23,863 nt of DNA, from assembly GCA_964509335.1 (NCBI GenBank), contig CAZDXB010000036.1:1-23863 (forward strand), in the 5' to 3' direction. The notes below the pieces were generated by a model that searched no databases, was not told the origin of the DNA, and saw nothing but the letters and a program-made list of their open reading frames with translations. Both the position numbers and the translations under genes were made by a program. Every line of letters begins with the position of its first letter. Position 1 is the stretch's first letter. Positions 8,759 to 16,399 of this stretch are shown here, in pieces. This DNA is from CAZDXB01 sp964509335. Its GTDB lineage: Bacteria; Bacteroidota; Ignavibacteria; Kapaibacteriales; UBA2268.

Positions 8759-9655
8759 ATGTATTTGACGGACGCGATAGAAAGATTTATAGGATATTGC
8801 CGCAATGAGAGGGAATATTCCGAACGAACTATTAGAACGTACGAAATCGCGCTAAGCCAATTTCATAAGTATTTTCTTGAAACTTGGGAAACCGAGCCGG
8901 AGATAGAGTATATTGAGACGGACGACTTGCGTCCTTTTTTGGGTTGGCTTTTGGATTTAGGCTTAGGCAAGCGGGCGATTAAACTTAAGGCTTCCGCTGT
9001 TAAGTCTATGTTCAAGTTTTTGCAGAAAAAAGGCAAAATAAAAAAGAATCCCGCTTCGCTTTTGTCTTCGCCGAAAATAGAGAAGAGACTTCCATCGTTC
9101 GTTTTAGAAAACGAAATGACGGAAATAATCGAAAACATCGAAACCGACACGGCAGTCGGAGCGAGAGACAAAGCCCTAATAGAATTGTTATACTCTTCCG
9201 GACTAAGAATAAGCGAAGCTCTAAGTCTGGAGATAGCCGACATTAATTATAATAGTAAAAGCGTAAAGGCTTTAGGCAAAGGGAAAAAACAACGTTTGGT
9301 TCCAATAGGAGAGAAGGCGCTTTTGGCGATTAGCGATTATATGGTCAAGCGAAAAGATTTAGCTAAGAAAAACGGCGAGAAAGCTCTGTTTTTGTCAAAA
9401 ATCGGCGAGCGGATGAACCCGACGAACGCTTATAGAATAATTAACAGGCGGATGGCAGGGGCGACCGAGGCTCCACAGAAAAGCCCGCACGTTCTGCGGC
9501 ACAGCTTCGCGACTCATATGCTCGACAACGGAGCGGACATAAAGTCCGTTAGCGAAATGCTCGGACACGCTTCGCTATCTTCGACTCAAGTTTACACTCA
9601 CGTTTCAATAGAAAGATTGAAAAAAACTTACAAGCAAGCGCATCCAAAATCGTGA
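8759..9655 (+). CDS. xerC: Tyrosine recombinase XerC/XerD
   Basis: The predicted product is a 298-residue site-specific tyrosine recombinase, the length typical of XerC and XerD. These act with FtsK at dif to resolve chromosome dimers. Residues 1-105 form the SAM-like core-binding domain (REYSERTIRTYEIALSQF). The catalytic set is complete: R150 (SSGLRISEA), K174 (GKGKKQR), H244 and R247 (HVLRHSFATHML), H270 (LGHASLSST) and nucleophile Y279 (QVYTHVS). The ATG at 8759 is chosen because AAGGAG lies 6 nt upstream. An in-frame upstream extension to 8693 lacks such a site and does not look like the family's N-terminus. It leads a plus-strand run, 39 nt before the oxidoreductase gene. The sequence does not let me separate XerC from XerD. 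Without mobile-element features around it, a chromosomal housekeeping role is likelier than an integrase role. Confidence 0.92.
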   Translation: MYLTDAIERFIGYCRNEREYSERTIRTYEIALSQFHKYFLETWETEPEIEYIETDDLRPFLGWLLDLGLGKRAIKLKASAVKSMFKFLQKKGKIKKNPASLLSSPKIEKRLPSFVLENEMTEIIENIETDTAVGARDKALIELLYSSGLRISEALSLEIADINYNSKSVKALGKGKKQRLVPIGEKALLAISDYMVKRKDLAKKNGEKALFLSKIGERMNPTNAYRIINRRMAGATEAPQKSPHVLRHSFATHMLDNGADIKSVSEMLGHASLSSTQVYTHVSIERLKKTYKQAHPKS

Positions 9656-9694
9656 TTTTCGATAAGGGAATAATTTTTATTAGAAAGGGTTATT

Positions 9695-10678
9695 ATGGGT
9701 AAGATGAAAATCGCCGTAATCGGCGCGGGACATTTGGGTTCTATACACGCTAAGTTATGGAAAGAAAATCCGGAAGCGGAATTAATCGGTATTTACGACG
9801 CCGACTTAGAGAGAGGAAAGGAAATCGCCGAACTAAACAATTGCGCGCAATTCGTTAATATGGACGAAGCTATCGCCGCCGCAGAAGGCGTTACGATAGC
9901 GGCTCCGACGAGCGCGCATTACGAAATTGCTTCCAAATGCTTAGAAAACGGTTTGCATTGCTTGGTAGAAAAGCCGATAACCTCCAAATACGACGAAGCG
10001 AAAAAAATAATTGAAATAGCCGAAGATAGCGGATTGACAGTTCAAGTCGGACACGTCGAAAGATTCAATCCCGCTTTATACGCGTTAAAAGACTACGAAT
10101 TGAATCCGAGATTTATAGAAGCGCACAGGTTGAGCCAATTCAAGCCGAGGGCGGCGGACGTTTCGGTTGTTCACGACCTGATGATTCACGATATCGACAT
10201 AACTTTGAGATTAGTAAAATCGCCGCTCGAAAGATTAGAGGCGAACGGCGTCTCGGTTCTTATGGATACGCCCGACATTTGCAACGCCCGGTTAACTTTC
10301 GAGAACGGCGCCGTGGCGAATTTAACCGCGTCGAGAATATCCGCGAAACCAATGAGAAAGATGAGGATATTCCAGAGTCAGTCGTATATATCGATAGACT
10401 TTGCTAAAAGAGAAACCGAGATATTCAAAATTCTCGACGACGACAAAGAAATCGATTCGGCTACTCCCGCTACTATGCTGGGAGAGATAGAAGCCGGCGT
10501 AAAGAACAAAAAGATAATTTATCAGAAGCCAGAAGCCCCGGAACTGAACGCAATAGCGGAAGAGCAAAAAGCTTTTATCGAAACGGTAAGGGGAGGAAAA
10601 TCGAGCGCGGCCGGAGCCGAAGAAGCCGCCGAAGCCTTGCGAATAGCGGAAACCGTAACAAATAAAATCAACCTATAG
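9695..10678 (+). CDS. Gfo/Idh/MocA-family NAD(P)-dependent oxidoreductase, possibly a UDP-sugar 3-dehydrogenase (GnnA-like)
   Basis: The predicted product has 327 residues. The N-terminal Rossmann fold shows VIGAGHLGSIHA (residues 8-19) and an acidic residue ending strand 2 (IGIYDAD). The family's catalytic lysine motif is EKP at 92-94. The C-terminal substrate domain carries GHVERFNP (119-126) and HDLMIHDID (160-168), with the histidine and aspartate residues conserved in the family. GHVERFNP plus HDLMIHDID is typical of the branch that includes UDP-GlcNAc 3-dehydrogenase (GnnA), which starts synthesis of 2,3-diamino-sugar lipid A. I see no GnnB-like aminotransferase beside it, so that substrate is only a suggestion. 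The ATG at 9695 follows AAAGGG with 5-nt spacing. Nearby glycosyltransferase and RmlD genes fit a cell-envelope sugar role. Confidence 0.88.
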   Translation: MGKMKIAVIGAGHLGSIHAKLWKENPEAELIGIYDADLERGKEIAELNNCAQFVNMDEAIAAAEGVTIAAPTSAHYEIASKCLENGLHCLVEKPITSKYDEAKKIIEIAEDSGLTVQVGHVERFNPALYALKDYELNPRFIEAHRLSQFKPRAADVSVVHDLMIHDIDITLRLVKSPLERLEANGVSVLMDTPDICNARLTFENGAVANLTASRISAKPMRKMRIFQSQSYISIDFAKRETEIFKILDDDKEIDSATPATMLGEIEAGVKNKKIIYQKPEAPELNAIAEEQKAFIETVRGGKSSAAGAEEAAEALRIAETVTNKINL

Positions 10679-10679
10679 A

Positions 10680-10695
10680 AATTGGAACGCCAATT
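10680..10695 (+). other. Small inverted repeat just after the oxidoreductase stop
   Basis: AATTGG and CCAATT pair around a 4-nt loop directly after the stop codon at 10678. The following sequence (GCTATTTGATT) is only mildly T-rich, so termination here would be weak. It may be chance or a processing hairpin between the oxidoreductase and the HicB-like gene. Confidence 0.3.
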
Positions 10696-10740
10696 GCTAT
10701 TTGATTACTCGACGATATTTGAACAAAAAACGGTAGGAAA

Positions 10741-10953
10741 ATGAGATTTGCGATTGTTATTGAAAAAGGAGAAAAATGTTACGGAGCCTACATACCGGAT
10801 ATGCCGGAAGTTTTCGCTGTAGGCAGAACGAAAGAAGCGACTTTGCAGTTAATTAAAAACTCGCTGAAAGAGCATCTGAAAGAACTTGAAGAGTACGGAG
10901 TAGATTTCCCGAAAACTCGTTCGCAAAGCGATTATATCGAAATCGACGTTTGA
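10741..10953 (+). CDS. HicB-like (UPF0150) small protein, solitary
   Basis: The predicted product has 70 residues with the HicB partial RNase-H-like fold: two N-terminal strands (MRFAIVIEKGEKCYGAYIPD), the family turn P(D/E)MPEVFAVG, and a helix (TKEATLQLIKNSLKEHLKEL). It lacks the C-terminal DNA-binding ribbon-helix-helix or HTH found in longer HicB antitoxins. AGGA stands 4-5 nt before the ATG. HicB proteins usually pair with HicA, a small double-stranded-RNA-binding mRNA interferase. The 62-nt gap upstream and the 181-nt gap downstream have no room for HicA or show no such frame, so this is an orphan. Such solitary short HicB-fold proteins are common and often of unknown role. It sits at the end of the xer-oxidoreductase run, immediately before an intrinsic terminator. 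Confidence 0.82.
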   Translation: MRFAIVIEKGEKCYGAYIPDMPEVFAVGRTKEATLQLIKNSLKEHLKELEEYGVDFPKTRSQSDYIEIDV

Positions 10954-10992
10954 TTTTTTTTCTTTATTTCTTCATAAGAGGTAACTAAACCG

Positions 10993-11027
10993 ACGCTCGC
11001 GTTTGAAATTTAACGCGGGCGTTTTTT
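10993..11027 (+). terminator. Intrinsic (Rho-independent) terminator after the HicB-like gene
   Basis: ACGCTCGCGTT (10993-11003) pairs with AACGCGGGCGT (11012-11022) to give an 11-bp stem containing one T-G wobble and an 8-nt loop. A run of T at 11022-11027 follows directly. It ends the plus-strand run from xer through the HicB-like gene and isolates the YchF-family gene, which must then be transcribed from 11028-11134. Confidence 0.88.
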
Positions 11028-11134
11028 ATTTATTATTTGGATAAATATATTTCGATTTGGTTATAGTCGGTAAGTTGTCGCGAATATAAAAATTGATTAA
11101 TTTTGCCGTTTAGGAAAATTGATGAAAGGCAAAA

Positions 11135-12220
11135 ATGAAAATAGGAATAGTAGGATTGCCGTTTTCCGGCAAGACGACTTTTTTTCAGACGATTACAGGC
11201 GCGGAACTATACTCTGAAACGACTCACAAGAAGGAAGACAAAATCGGCGTCGTTAAGGTGCCGGACGAACGCTTGGATAAATTATATAACATTTTCAACG
11301 TAGGAAAAAAAATCAACGCTACGATAGAAGTAGTCGATATGGCAGGAATGCAGAGCGGAGACGGCTCTTCGCAAACGTTTACTCCTAATCAAATAGGCAA
11401 AATCAAAACGAACGACGCGCTGCTTTTTGTTGTAAGGGGCTTTCACGACGAATCCGTTCCACATATAGAAGGCTCTATAGATATGGTTAGAGACGTTCGA
11501 ACTTTGGACGACGAATTTATGCTGGCGGATATGACATTTATAGAAAGCCGTTTGGAAGACGTCGAAAAAGAAATGAAAAGCCCGAAGCAAAAAGCCGCCG
11601 CTCAAAAGAAAAAAGAGATTTTGGAAAAGTGGAACGACGCTTTGCAAAACGATACGCCGCTGCGAGATATTAATATGGGCGAAGAAGAAACAAAATTGGC
11701 TAAGAATTATCAGCCTCTCACGGCTAAGCCGCTTTTAGTCGCTTTGAACTTGGACGAAGACGCCGTCGATAAATCCGAGGGAATAACAAAAAGAATTAGC
11801 GACGAAATTACAGGCGAGAGCGTTAAAATAGCCCCGTTTTTCGCGAAAATTGAAATGGAGCTTTCGCAATTGGACGAAGAAGAAAAAGATAGTTTTATGA
11901 AGGAATACGGCATTGAAGAGTCGGCGCTCAATCGACTGATTAGAACGGCGTATGATTTATTGGGCTTGCAGTCCTTTTTTACTATCGGCGAGGACGAGTG
12001 CCGCGCTTGGACGATTAAAAAAGGAGCCACGGCGCAGGAAGCCGCCGGAGCTGTCCACACGGACTTTTACGATAAGTTTATCAGGGCGGAAGTCGTTTCC
12101 TACGACGAATTCATAAAACGCGGCTCGGTTGCTAAGTGCAAAGAAGACGGCGTTTTTCGTTTGGAAGGAAAAGATTATATAGTTCGGGACGGCGACATTA
12201 TTGAAATCAGACACGGATAA
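11135..12220 (+). CDS. ychF: YchF/OLA1-family P-loop ATPase (DUF933/TGS), divergent P-loop
   Basis: The predicted product has 361 residues, the family's usual length. An Obg-type G domain has a P-loop GLPFSGKT at 7-14, G3-like DMAG at 68-71 and NLDE at 205-208; YchF uses NxxE in place of NKxD, which favours ATP. A coiled-coil insertion spans about 135-170. Residues 279-360 form the C-terminal TGS/DUF933 domain (CRAWTIKKGATAQEAAG, HTDFYDKFIRAEV, ending in a GDIIEIRHG-type tail). Canonical YchF reads GLPNVGKST at the P-loop; the FSGKTT form here points to a divergent subfamily. Members bind ribosomes and act in translation and stress responses. AAAGG lies 5 nt before the ATG. The glycosyltransferase starts 3 nt after this gene's stop, implying translational coupling. 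Confidence 0.88.
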   Translation: MKIGIVGLPFSGKTTFFQTITGAELYSETTHKKEDKIGVVKVPDERLDKLYNIFNVGKKINATIEVVDMAGMQSGDGSSQTFTPNQIGKIKTNDALLFVVRGFHDESVPHIEGSIDMVRDVRTLDDEFMLADMTFIESRLEDVEKEMKSPKQKAAAQKKKEILEKWNDALQNDTPLRDINMGEEETKLAKNYQPLTAKPLLVALNLDEDAVDKSEGITKRISDEITGESVKIAPFFAKIEMELSQLDEEEKDSFMKEYGIEESALNRLIRTAYDLLGLQSFFTIGEDECRAWTIKKGATAQEAAGAVHTDFYDKFIRAEVVSYDEFIKRGSVAKCKEDGVFRLEGKDYIVRDGDIIEIRHG

Positions 12221-12223
12221 TAA

Positions 12224-13534
12224 ATGAAAAATCTATTGCTAATAGCGTATTATTTTCCCCCTTCGGGCGGTCCGGGCGTGCAAAGAGTATTAAAACACGT
12301 CAAGTATTTGCCCGATTTTGGATGGAATCCAATCGTTTTCACCGTGGAAAACGGTCAGTTTCCCGCCAGAGACGAATCGCTCTTAAAGCAAATACCCGAT
12401 AAAGTAAAAGTCTATCGCTCAAAAATATACGAGCCGTATTCGGTTTATAGAAAATTCACCGGTAGAAAAAAGGGAGCGATTGACGTAAACGTAATAAAGA
12501 AAGAGGGACAAAAGTCGAGTTTGAAAGAAAAAGTAGCAGAATTAATAAGAGCGACTTTTTTCATACCGGACGCTCGAGCGGGTTGGCTTTTTACGGCGGG
12601 CAAAGCGTTGAAGAAAATTAGAAAGGAAACGGAAATCGACGCTATTTACTCTTCTTCGCCTCCTTACACTTGCTCGTTAATAGCCCGGAATCTGAAAAGG
12701 ACGACGGGATTGCCTTGGGTGGCGGGTTTTAGAGACCCTTGGCGCGGATTTATCTCAGCTCCGAAAAGATGGTTTCTGCCCGAAATTATCGACATTAATT
12801 TGGAGCGTTCCGTTTTTACCGAGGCGAACGCCGTAGAGTGCGCTTGGAAAGGAATTGTAAAGGACGCCCTCGGCAAATATCCAAGATTGAACAAACGCAA
12901 ATTTCATCATATACCTAACGGATACGATTCAGACGAATTCCCAGAAGTAGAAAAGAAACGAAACGAAAAATTCACGATTACTTACACAGGCTCCCTTTAC
13001 GGCAGGAGAAATCCCGCGAGCTTTTTCGAAGCTCTCGAAAAATTAATAAGCCGAGGCGAACTAGAGCCGCGAAAGTTGAAATTGCGTTTCGTCGGAAGAT
13101 TCGGCTCGGAAGTTCAGGAAATGTTCGACGCCGCTTCGTTCAAGGATTCGATAGAGCTTGTGTCTTACGTGCCGCATAAAGAAAGTTTGAAGTATCTATT
13201 GCAATCAGACGCTTTATTATTGATAGTTGACGAAGCTAAAGAGAGCGAGGAAATTGTTCCCGGCAAAGTTTACGAATACGTCGGCGTTATGCGTCCGATT
13301 ATAGCGATAGCTCCCCAAGAGAGCGCGATAGCCGACCTAATGCGGGAAACAGGTTCCGGCGAAGTCGCGCACCAAAGCGAAATCGAGAAAACGGCAAAAA
13401 TAGTAGGCCGATTATATAAAGAATGGCTAAGCGGAGAAATTGATTTTCAACCAAATTACGATAAAGTAAAAAAATACGAAAGAAGAGAATCGGCTAGGAA
13501 ACTAGCTAAATTGCTGGATTCGATTGAGCGATAA
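12224..13534 (+). CDS. GT-B-fold glycosyltransferase (GT4-like)
   Basis: The predicted product has 436 residues. The N-terminal half begins with a Rossmann strand and glycine loop (LLLIAYYFPPSGGPGVQR) typical of GT4-type transferases that extend surface glycans. FRDPWRG at about 169-175 and HHIPNGYD at about 228-235 are conserved landmarks. The C-terminal domain opens with YTGSLYGRRNP (254-264). The donor-site region includes VPGKVYEYVGVMRPIIA; the E in such EY(V/M) contexts commonly contacts the donor nucleotide sugar. There is no signal peptide, so it is probably cytoplasmic or membrane-associated. It starts 3 nt after the YchF-family stop (tandem TAA TAA then ATG) without a strong separate Shine-Dalgarno, so translation is probably coupled. 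The donor and acceptor cannot be read from sequence. Confidence 0.85.
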   Translation: MKNLLLIAYYFPPSGGPGVQRVLKHVKYLPDFGWNPIVFTVENGQFPARDESLLKQIPDKVKVYRSKIYEPYSVYRKFTGRKKGAIDVNVIKKEGQKSSLKEKVAELIRATFFIPDARAGWLFTAGKALKKIRKETEIDAIYSSSPPYTCSLIARNLKRTTGLPWVAGFRDPWRGFISAPKRWFLPEIIDINLERSVFTEANAVECAWKGIVKDALGKYPRLNKRKFHHIPNGYDSDEFPEVEKKRNEKFTITYTGSLYGRRNPASFFEALEKLISRGELEPRKLKLRFVGRFGSEVQEMFDAASFKDSIELVSYVPHKESLKYLLQSDALLLIVDEAKESEEIVPGKVYEYVGVMRPIIAIAPQESAIADLMRETGSGEVAHQSEIEKTAKIVGRLYKEWLSGEIDFQPNYDKVKKYERRESARKLAKLLDSIER

Positions 13535-13547
13535 ATTTATCGACCGG

Positions 13548-14444
13548 CTACAAATAAAACGTCGCGACGTCGGAATCCGAATCGCGTTCGAAGGCTTCCA
13601 TTTCAATTGTTTTCAGGTATTCTTCCAGAGCTTCTTCCCAGCTAGGAATTTTATAGTCTAATACGCTGGAAATTTTCTTCGGGCTCATCGCCGAGAAATA
13701 CGGTCTGGAAGCCGGCAAATTGAAAGCCGACCTTTGCACGGGATATAGTATATTATCCAGTTTTAAATAGTTGACAATATGTTTAGCCCATTCGTAGCGC
13801 GTGGCGTAGCCCTTGTTTGTGAAGCAATAGAGTCCCGTTACGGCGTTTTCAACAGCTTTAAAAGTTGCTTCTACTATACACTTGGTGTAAGTCGGAACGG
13901 AAACTTCGTCGTAGGCAATTTTTAGAAATTGATTTTTTGAAGCCCATAACTTGAATTTTTGCACAAAGTTTTGCTGTCCTTCGCCGAACACCCAACTCAA
14001 ACGGAAAATCAAATAGTTGTTGGATTTATCCCTTATGTTCTCTTCGCCTTTCAGCTTGCTTTTGCCGTATTCGTTAATTGGTTTGGGTTTATCCATTTCG
14101 TCGTATAATCCAGTCTCTTTGCCTCCGGCGTAAACGTAATCCGTGCCGTAATGCACGAGCAAAGAATGATGTCTCTCCGCCGCTTGAGCGAGGTATTTAG
14201 GTCCAAGAGCGTTTACGTTGTTGGCTAATTTAGGATATTTTTCCGCGTCGTCCACTTTGTTAAAAGCCGAGCAATTTATTATAGCGTCTGGCTTGTAGCC
14301 TGCTACAGCGTCTTGAACCGCTCCGTAATTCGAAACGTCAATCTCGTCGATATCGCCGGATTTGAAATCCGCGTTCCGCTTCTGTAATTCTTTAACGAAC
14401 TCTTTGCCTAACTGTCCTTTATCGCCTATGAGCAAATATTTCAT
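13548..14444 (-). CDS. rmlD: RmlD-type dTDP-4-dehydrorhamnose reductase / NAD-dependent sugar reductase
   Basis: The predicted product has 298 residues, an extended short-chain dehydrogenase. The Rossmann motif is GDKGQLG at 7-13, the catalytic triad is T101 (YGTDYVYAG), Y126 and K130 (YGKSK), and substrate-domain markers include VPTYT (183-187). RmlD performs the last step of dTDP-L-rhamnose synthesis. No rmlA, rmlB or rmlC is in the window, so the exact sugar could differ. The ATG at 14444 begins directly with the Rossmann strand. It is convergent with the glycosyltransferase (13 nt between stops), consistent with a local cluster of surface-sugar genes. The C-terminal tail (FERDSDSDVATFYL) goes beyond the conserved fold and may be lineage-specific. 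Confidence 0.87.
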   Translation of the reverse strand: MKYLLIGDKGQLGKEFVKELQKRNADFKSGDIDEIDVSNYGAVQDAVAGYKPDAIINCSAFNKVDDAEKYPKLANNVNALGPKYLAQAAERHHSLLVHYGTDYVYAGGKETGLYDEMDKPKPINEYGKSKLKGEENIRDKSNNYLIFRLSWVFGEGQQNFVQKFKLWASKNQFLKIAYDEVSVPTYTKCIVEATFKAVENAVTGLYCFTNKGYATRYEWAKHIVNYLKLDNILYPVQRSAFNLPASRPYFSAMSPKKISSVLDYKIPSWEEALEEYLKTIEMEAFERDSDSDVATFYL

Positions 14445-14646
14445 AAATTCTTGTTCGATTTTTTATTTTTCAATAATTATTACGATTAAAAAATACAAAA
14501 ACTAAGCCAAATTTCATTGTGTTTCTTTAAAAATAGCGTCGGCTAATCTTTAACAATTGTATATTACGTAGATTCGCAATTTAATCTAATTTGTTTTTAT
14601 TCGCTCGTTTTGTATTTTAAGTTTTATTAAAATTGAGTTTTGACGA
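14445..14646. promoter_or_regulatory. Divergent AT-rich intergenic region (rmlD / propeller gene)
   Basis: This 202-nt AT-rich stretch lies between genes transcribed away from each other, so both should have promoters here. I could not assign -33/-7 boxes with confidence. There is no strong Shine-Dalgarno ahead of the ATG at 14647 and only a weak purine run ahead of 14444, which is common in Bacteroidota-related genomes. No RNA gene or extra open frame is apparent. Confidence 0.4.
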
Positions 14647-16389
14647 ATGACTAGAATAATAGTTATAATAATATTTTTGGCGTCGTCTTTAAGCTTAAGC
14701 GGCAAATACGGTTGGTATAAGTTGAATTCCGGAACCGATAAGTTTATTTACGACGTCTTTTTCGCCGATAGATATAACGGCTGGGCTGTCGGCGACGAAG
14801 GGCTAATACTTCGCACGACCGACGGCGGCGAAACTTGGGACGACCAGTATTCAAACGTCGGCAGTTGGCTTCTAAGCGTTCATTTTATCGATAAATGGGA
14901 GGGCTGGACTGTCGGCGATTTCGGTAGATTGCGCCACACCTTCGACGGCGGCGAAACTTGGGAGATTCAATATCCGGACGTTTATCCTAAATCGTTAAAT
15001 TCGGTTTTTTTCGTCGACGAGAATTTGGGCTGGGCGACCGGCGAACCGGGAGTAATACATACGAGCGACGGCGGCGAATCTTGGACGAGCCAAGCTTCCG
15101 CCAGTTTTAACGCGTCGAAAAGCGTTTTTTTCGTTAATCGGCGCGTCGGCTGCGCCGTCGGGTTGAACGGAACGATAATTAAAACTACCGACGGCGGCGA
15201 AACTTGGGAAGAGCAAAATTCGGGTATAGACGGAACTATTTTCGACGTTCATTTCGTTAACTTGAGCGAAGGATGGGCTGTGTCGAGACACGAACCGAAA
15301 ATACTGAAAACTACCGACGGCGGCGAAACTTGGCGAGGTATTGAAGTCGGGATATACGGTTTCTTCAAAAGCGTTCAGTTTATTGATTCAAAACAAGGTT
15401 GGGCGGCGGGTCCCGGCGGTATTATATATACCGACGACGGCGGCGAAACTTGGCGGCGGCAACTGACTGGCGCGAGATACAATCTATGGAGCCTGAACGT
15501 TGTCGATTCGCTTCACGCTTGGGCTGTAGGCGGCGACGGAACAATATTAAAAACCGATAACGGCGGATTTAAATTTAAAGTCGATTTCGAGGCGAACGTT
15601 ACCGAAGGCTTCGCTCCGCTTTCGACTACTTTCACGGATTTAACAGTAGGCGCTCCGACCCGTTGGCGTTGGGATTTCGGCGACGGAGCGACCGACACAG
15701 CGCAAAACCCTATTCATACTTACGAAGAGCCGGGGAATTATTCCGTATCGCTAACAGTTTACGACGATTTGGATTCTTCGAGACGAACGAAAAGCAATTA
15801 CGTTTTAGTAAACGACCCGAATCCATTGATAGCGGATTTCGCGGCGGATACTACCGTCGGCGAAGCGCCGCTGACGGTTAATTTTCAAGATTTAAGCGGA
15901 GGAGACCCCGAAAGTCGGTTTTGGGATTTCGGCGACGGAGCGACTCACTCGGCGCAAAATCCCGTTCATATTTATCAAAATTCGGGAACTTACACGGTTA
16001 GTTTGACCGTATCCAAGCAGGGCGAGCAGGACGAAGAAATTAAAGAAGATTATATTTGGGTAAAAGAGCCGGACGCCGTTGAAGAAGTCAATGGAGATTT
16101 GCCTCTCTCGCTGTTTCGAATATCTCCTAATCCGAGCGACGGAAAGACGGCTATTGAGTTTTACTTAGATTATCCCGGTTTAGTCAAAATTTCAGTTTAC
16201 GATACGAAGGGCGGTAAAATTAAAACGATACTAAACAAAAGATTGAATCCCGGAGCTTACGTTAGATATTGGAACGGGATTAATAAAAACGGAGATAGGG
16301 TCGCCGGCGGTTTCTATAGCGTTAACTTATCGTTATCTTGCGCGAAAGGGAAGTTCGTCGAAAGCGAATTTATTTTAATAATCAAATAA
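14647..16389 (+). CDS. Secreted Ycf48-like seven-repeat beta-propeller with two PKD domains and a T9SS/FlgD-like C-terminal domain
   Basis: The predicted product has 580 residues. A signal peptide (MTRIIVIIIFLASSLSLSG) precedes seven propeller repeats. Their (T/S/D)DGG(E/F) motifs occur near residues 59, 100, 141, 182, 224, 264 and 304; six read DGGETW or DGGESW and the last is the degenerate DNGGFKF. Each repeat also has a GW(A/T)VG- or GWA-type strand. PKD domains follow at about 313-389 and 396-473, each with WDFGDGAT. The last 90 residues (LFRISPNPSDGK, RYWNGINKNGDRVAGGFY) resemble FlgD-like T9SS sorting domains. Ycf48 itself assists photosystem II assembly, but this multi-domain secreted version is a generic sensor- or BNR-like adhesion architecture, so no photosynthesis role is implied. 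It leads a run with the thioredoxin-like lipoprotein 10 nt downstream. Confidence 0.88.
   Translation: MTRIIVIIIFLASSLSLSGKYGWYKLNSGTDKFIYDVFFADRYNGWAVGDEGLILRTTDGGETWDDQYSNVGSWLLSVHFIDKWEGWTVGDFGRLRHTFDGGETWEIQYPDVYPKSLNSVFFVDENLGWATGEPGVIHTSDGGESWTSQASASFNASKSVFFVNRRVGCAVGLNGTIIKTTDGGETWEEQNSGIDGTIFDVHFVNLSEGWAVSRHEPKILKTTDGGETWRGIEVGIYGFFKSVQFIDSKQGWAAGPGGIIYTDDGGETWRRQLTGARYNLWSLNVVDSLHAWAVGGDGTILKTDNGGFKFKVDFEANVTEGFAPLSTTFTDLTVGAPTRWRWDFGDGATDTAQNPIHTYEEPGNYSVSLTVYDDLDSSRRTKSNYVLVNDPNPLIADFAADTTVGEAPLTVNFQDLSGGDPESRFWDFGDGATHSAQNPVHIYQNSGTYTVSLTVSKQGEQDEEIKEDYIWVKEPDAVEEVNGDLPLSLFRISPNPSDGKTAIEFYLDYPGLVKISVYDTKGGKIKTILNKRLNPGAYVRYWNGINKNGDRVAGGFYSVNLSLSCAKGKFVESEFILIIK
14818..15453 (+). 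repeat. Intragenic DNA repeats encoding the propeller-blade motif
   Basis: The 18-nt string GACGGCGGCGAAACTTGG or a one-mismatch form recurs in the propeller gene at about 14821, 14944, 15068, 15190, 15316 and 15436, roughly every 120-125 nt. Conservation at the nucleotide level, including synonymous positions, suggests recent duplication or recombinational homogenisation between blades. It also gives a route for blade-number change. Confidence 0.8.
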
Positions 16390-16399
16390 GGGTTTGTTT

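Noticed and set aside
8863..9243. A 126-codon minus-strand frame inside xer
   Set aside because: It is antisense to a recombinase with all catalytic residues present and shows only low-complexity Ser/Leu composition.
10954..11134. Possible HicA gene after the HicB-like gene
   Set aside because: The 181-nt gap contains a terminator and no frame resembling a HicA double-stranded-RNA-binding fold.
11282..11647. A 121-codon minus-strand frame opposite the YchF-family gene
   Set aside because: It is a shadow of a conserved gene and is rich in Phe and Tyr from complemented Lys/Glu codons.
13529..13542. Perfect 14-nt palindrome CGATAAATTTATCG at the glycosyltransferase-rmlD junction
   Set aside because: It overlaps the stop codon, is AT-rich and has no T-tract, so it does not qualify as a terminator and may be chance.
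14647..15560. Photosystem assembly role for the Ycf48-like protein
   Set aside because: The domain is fused to PKD and sorting-tail modules and there are no photosynthesis genes in the window.
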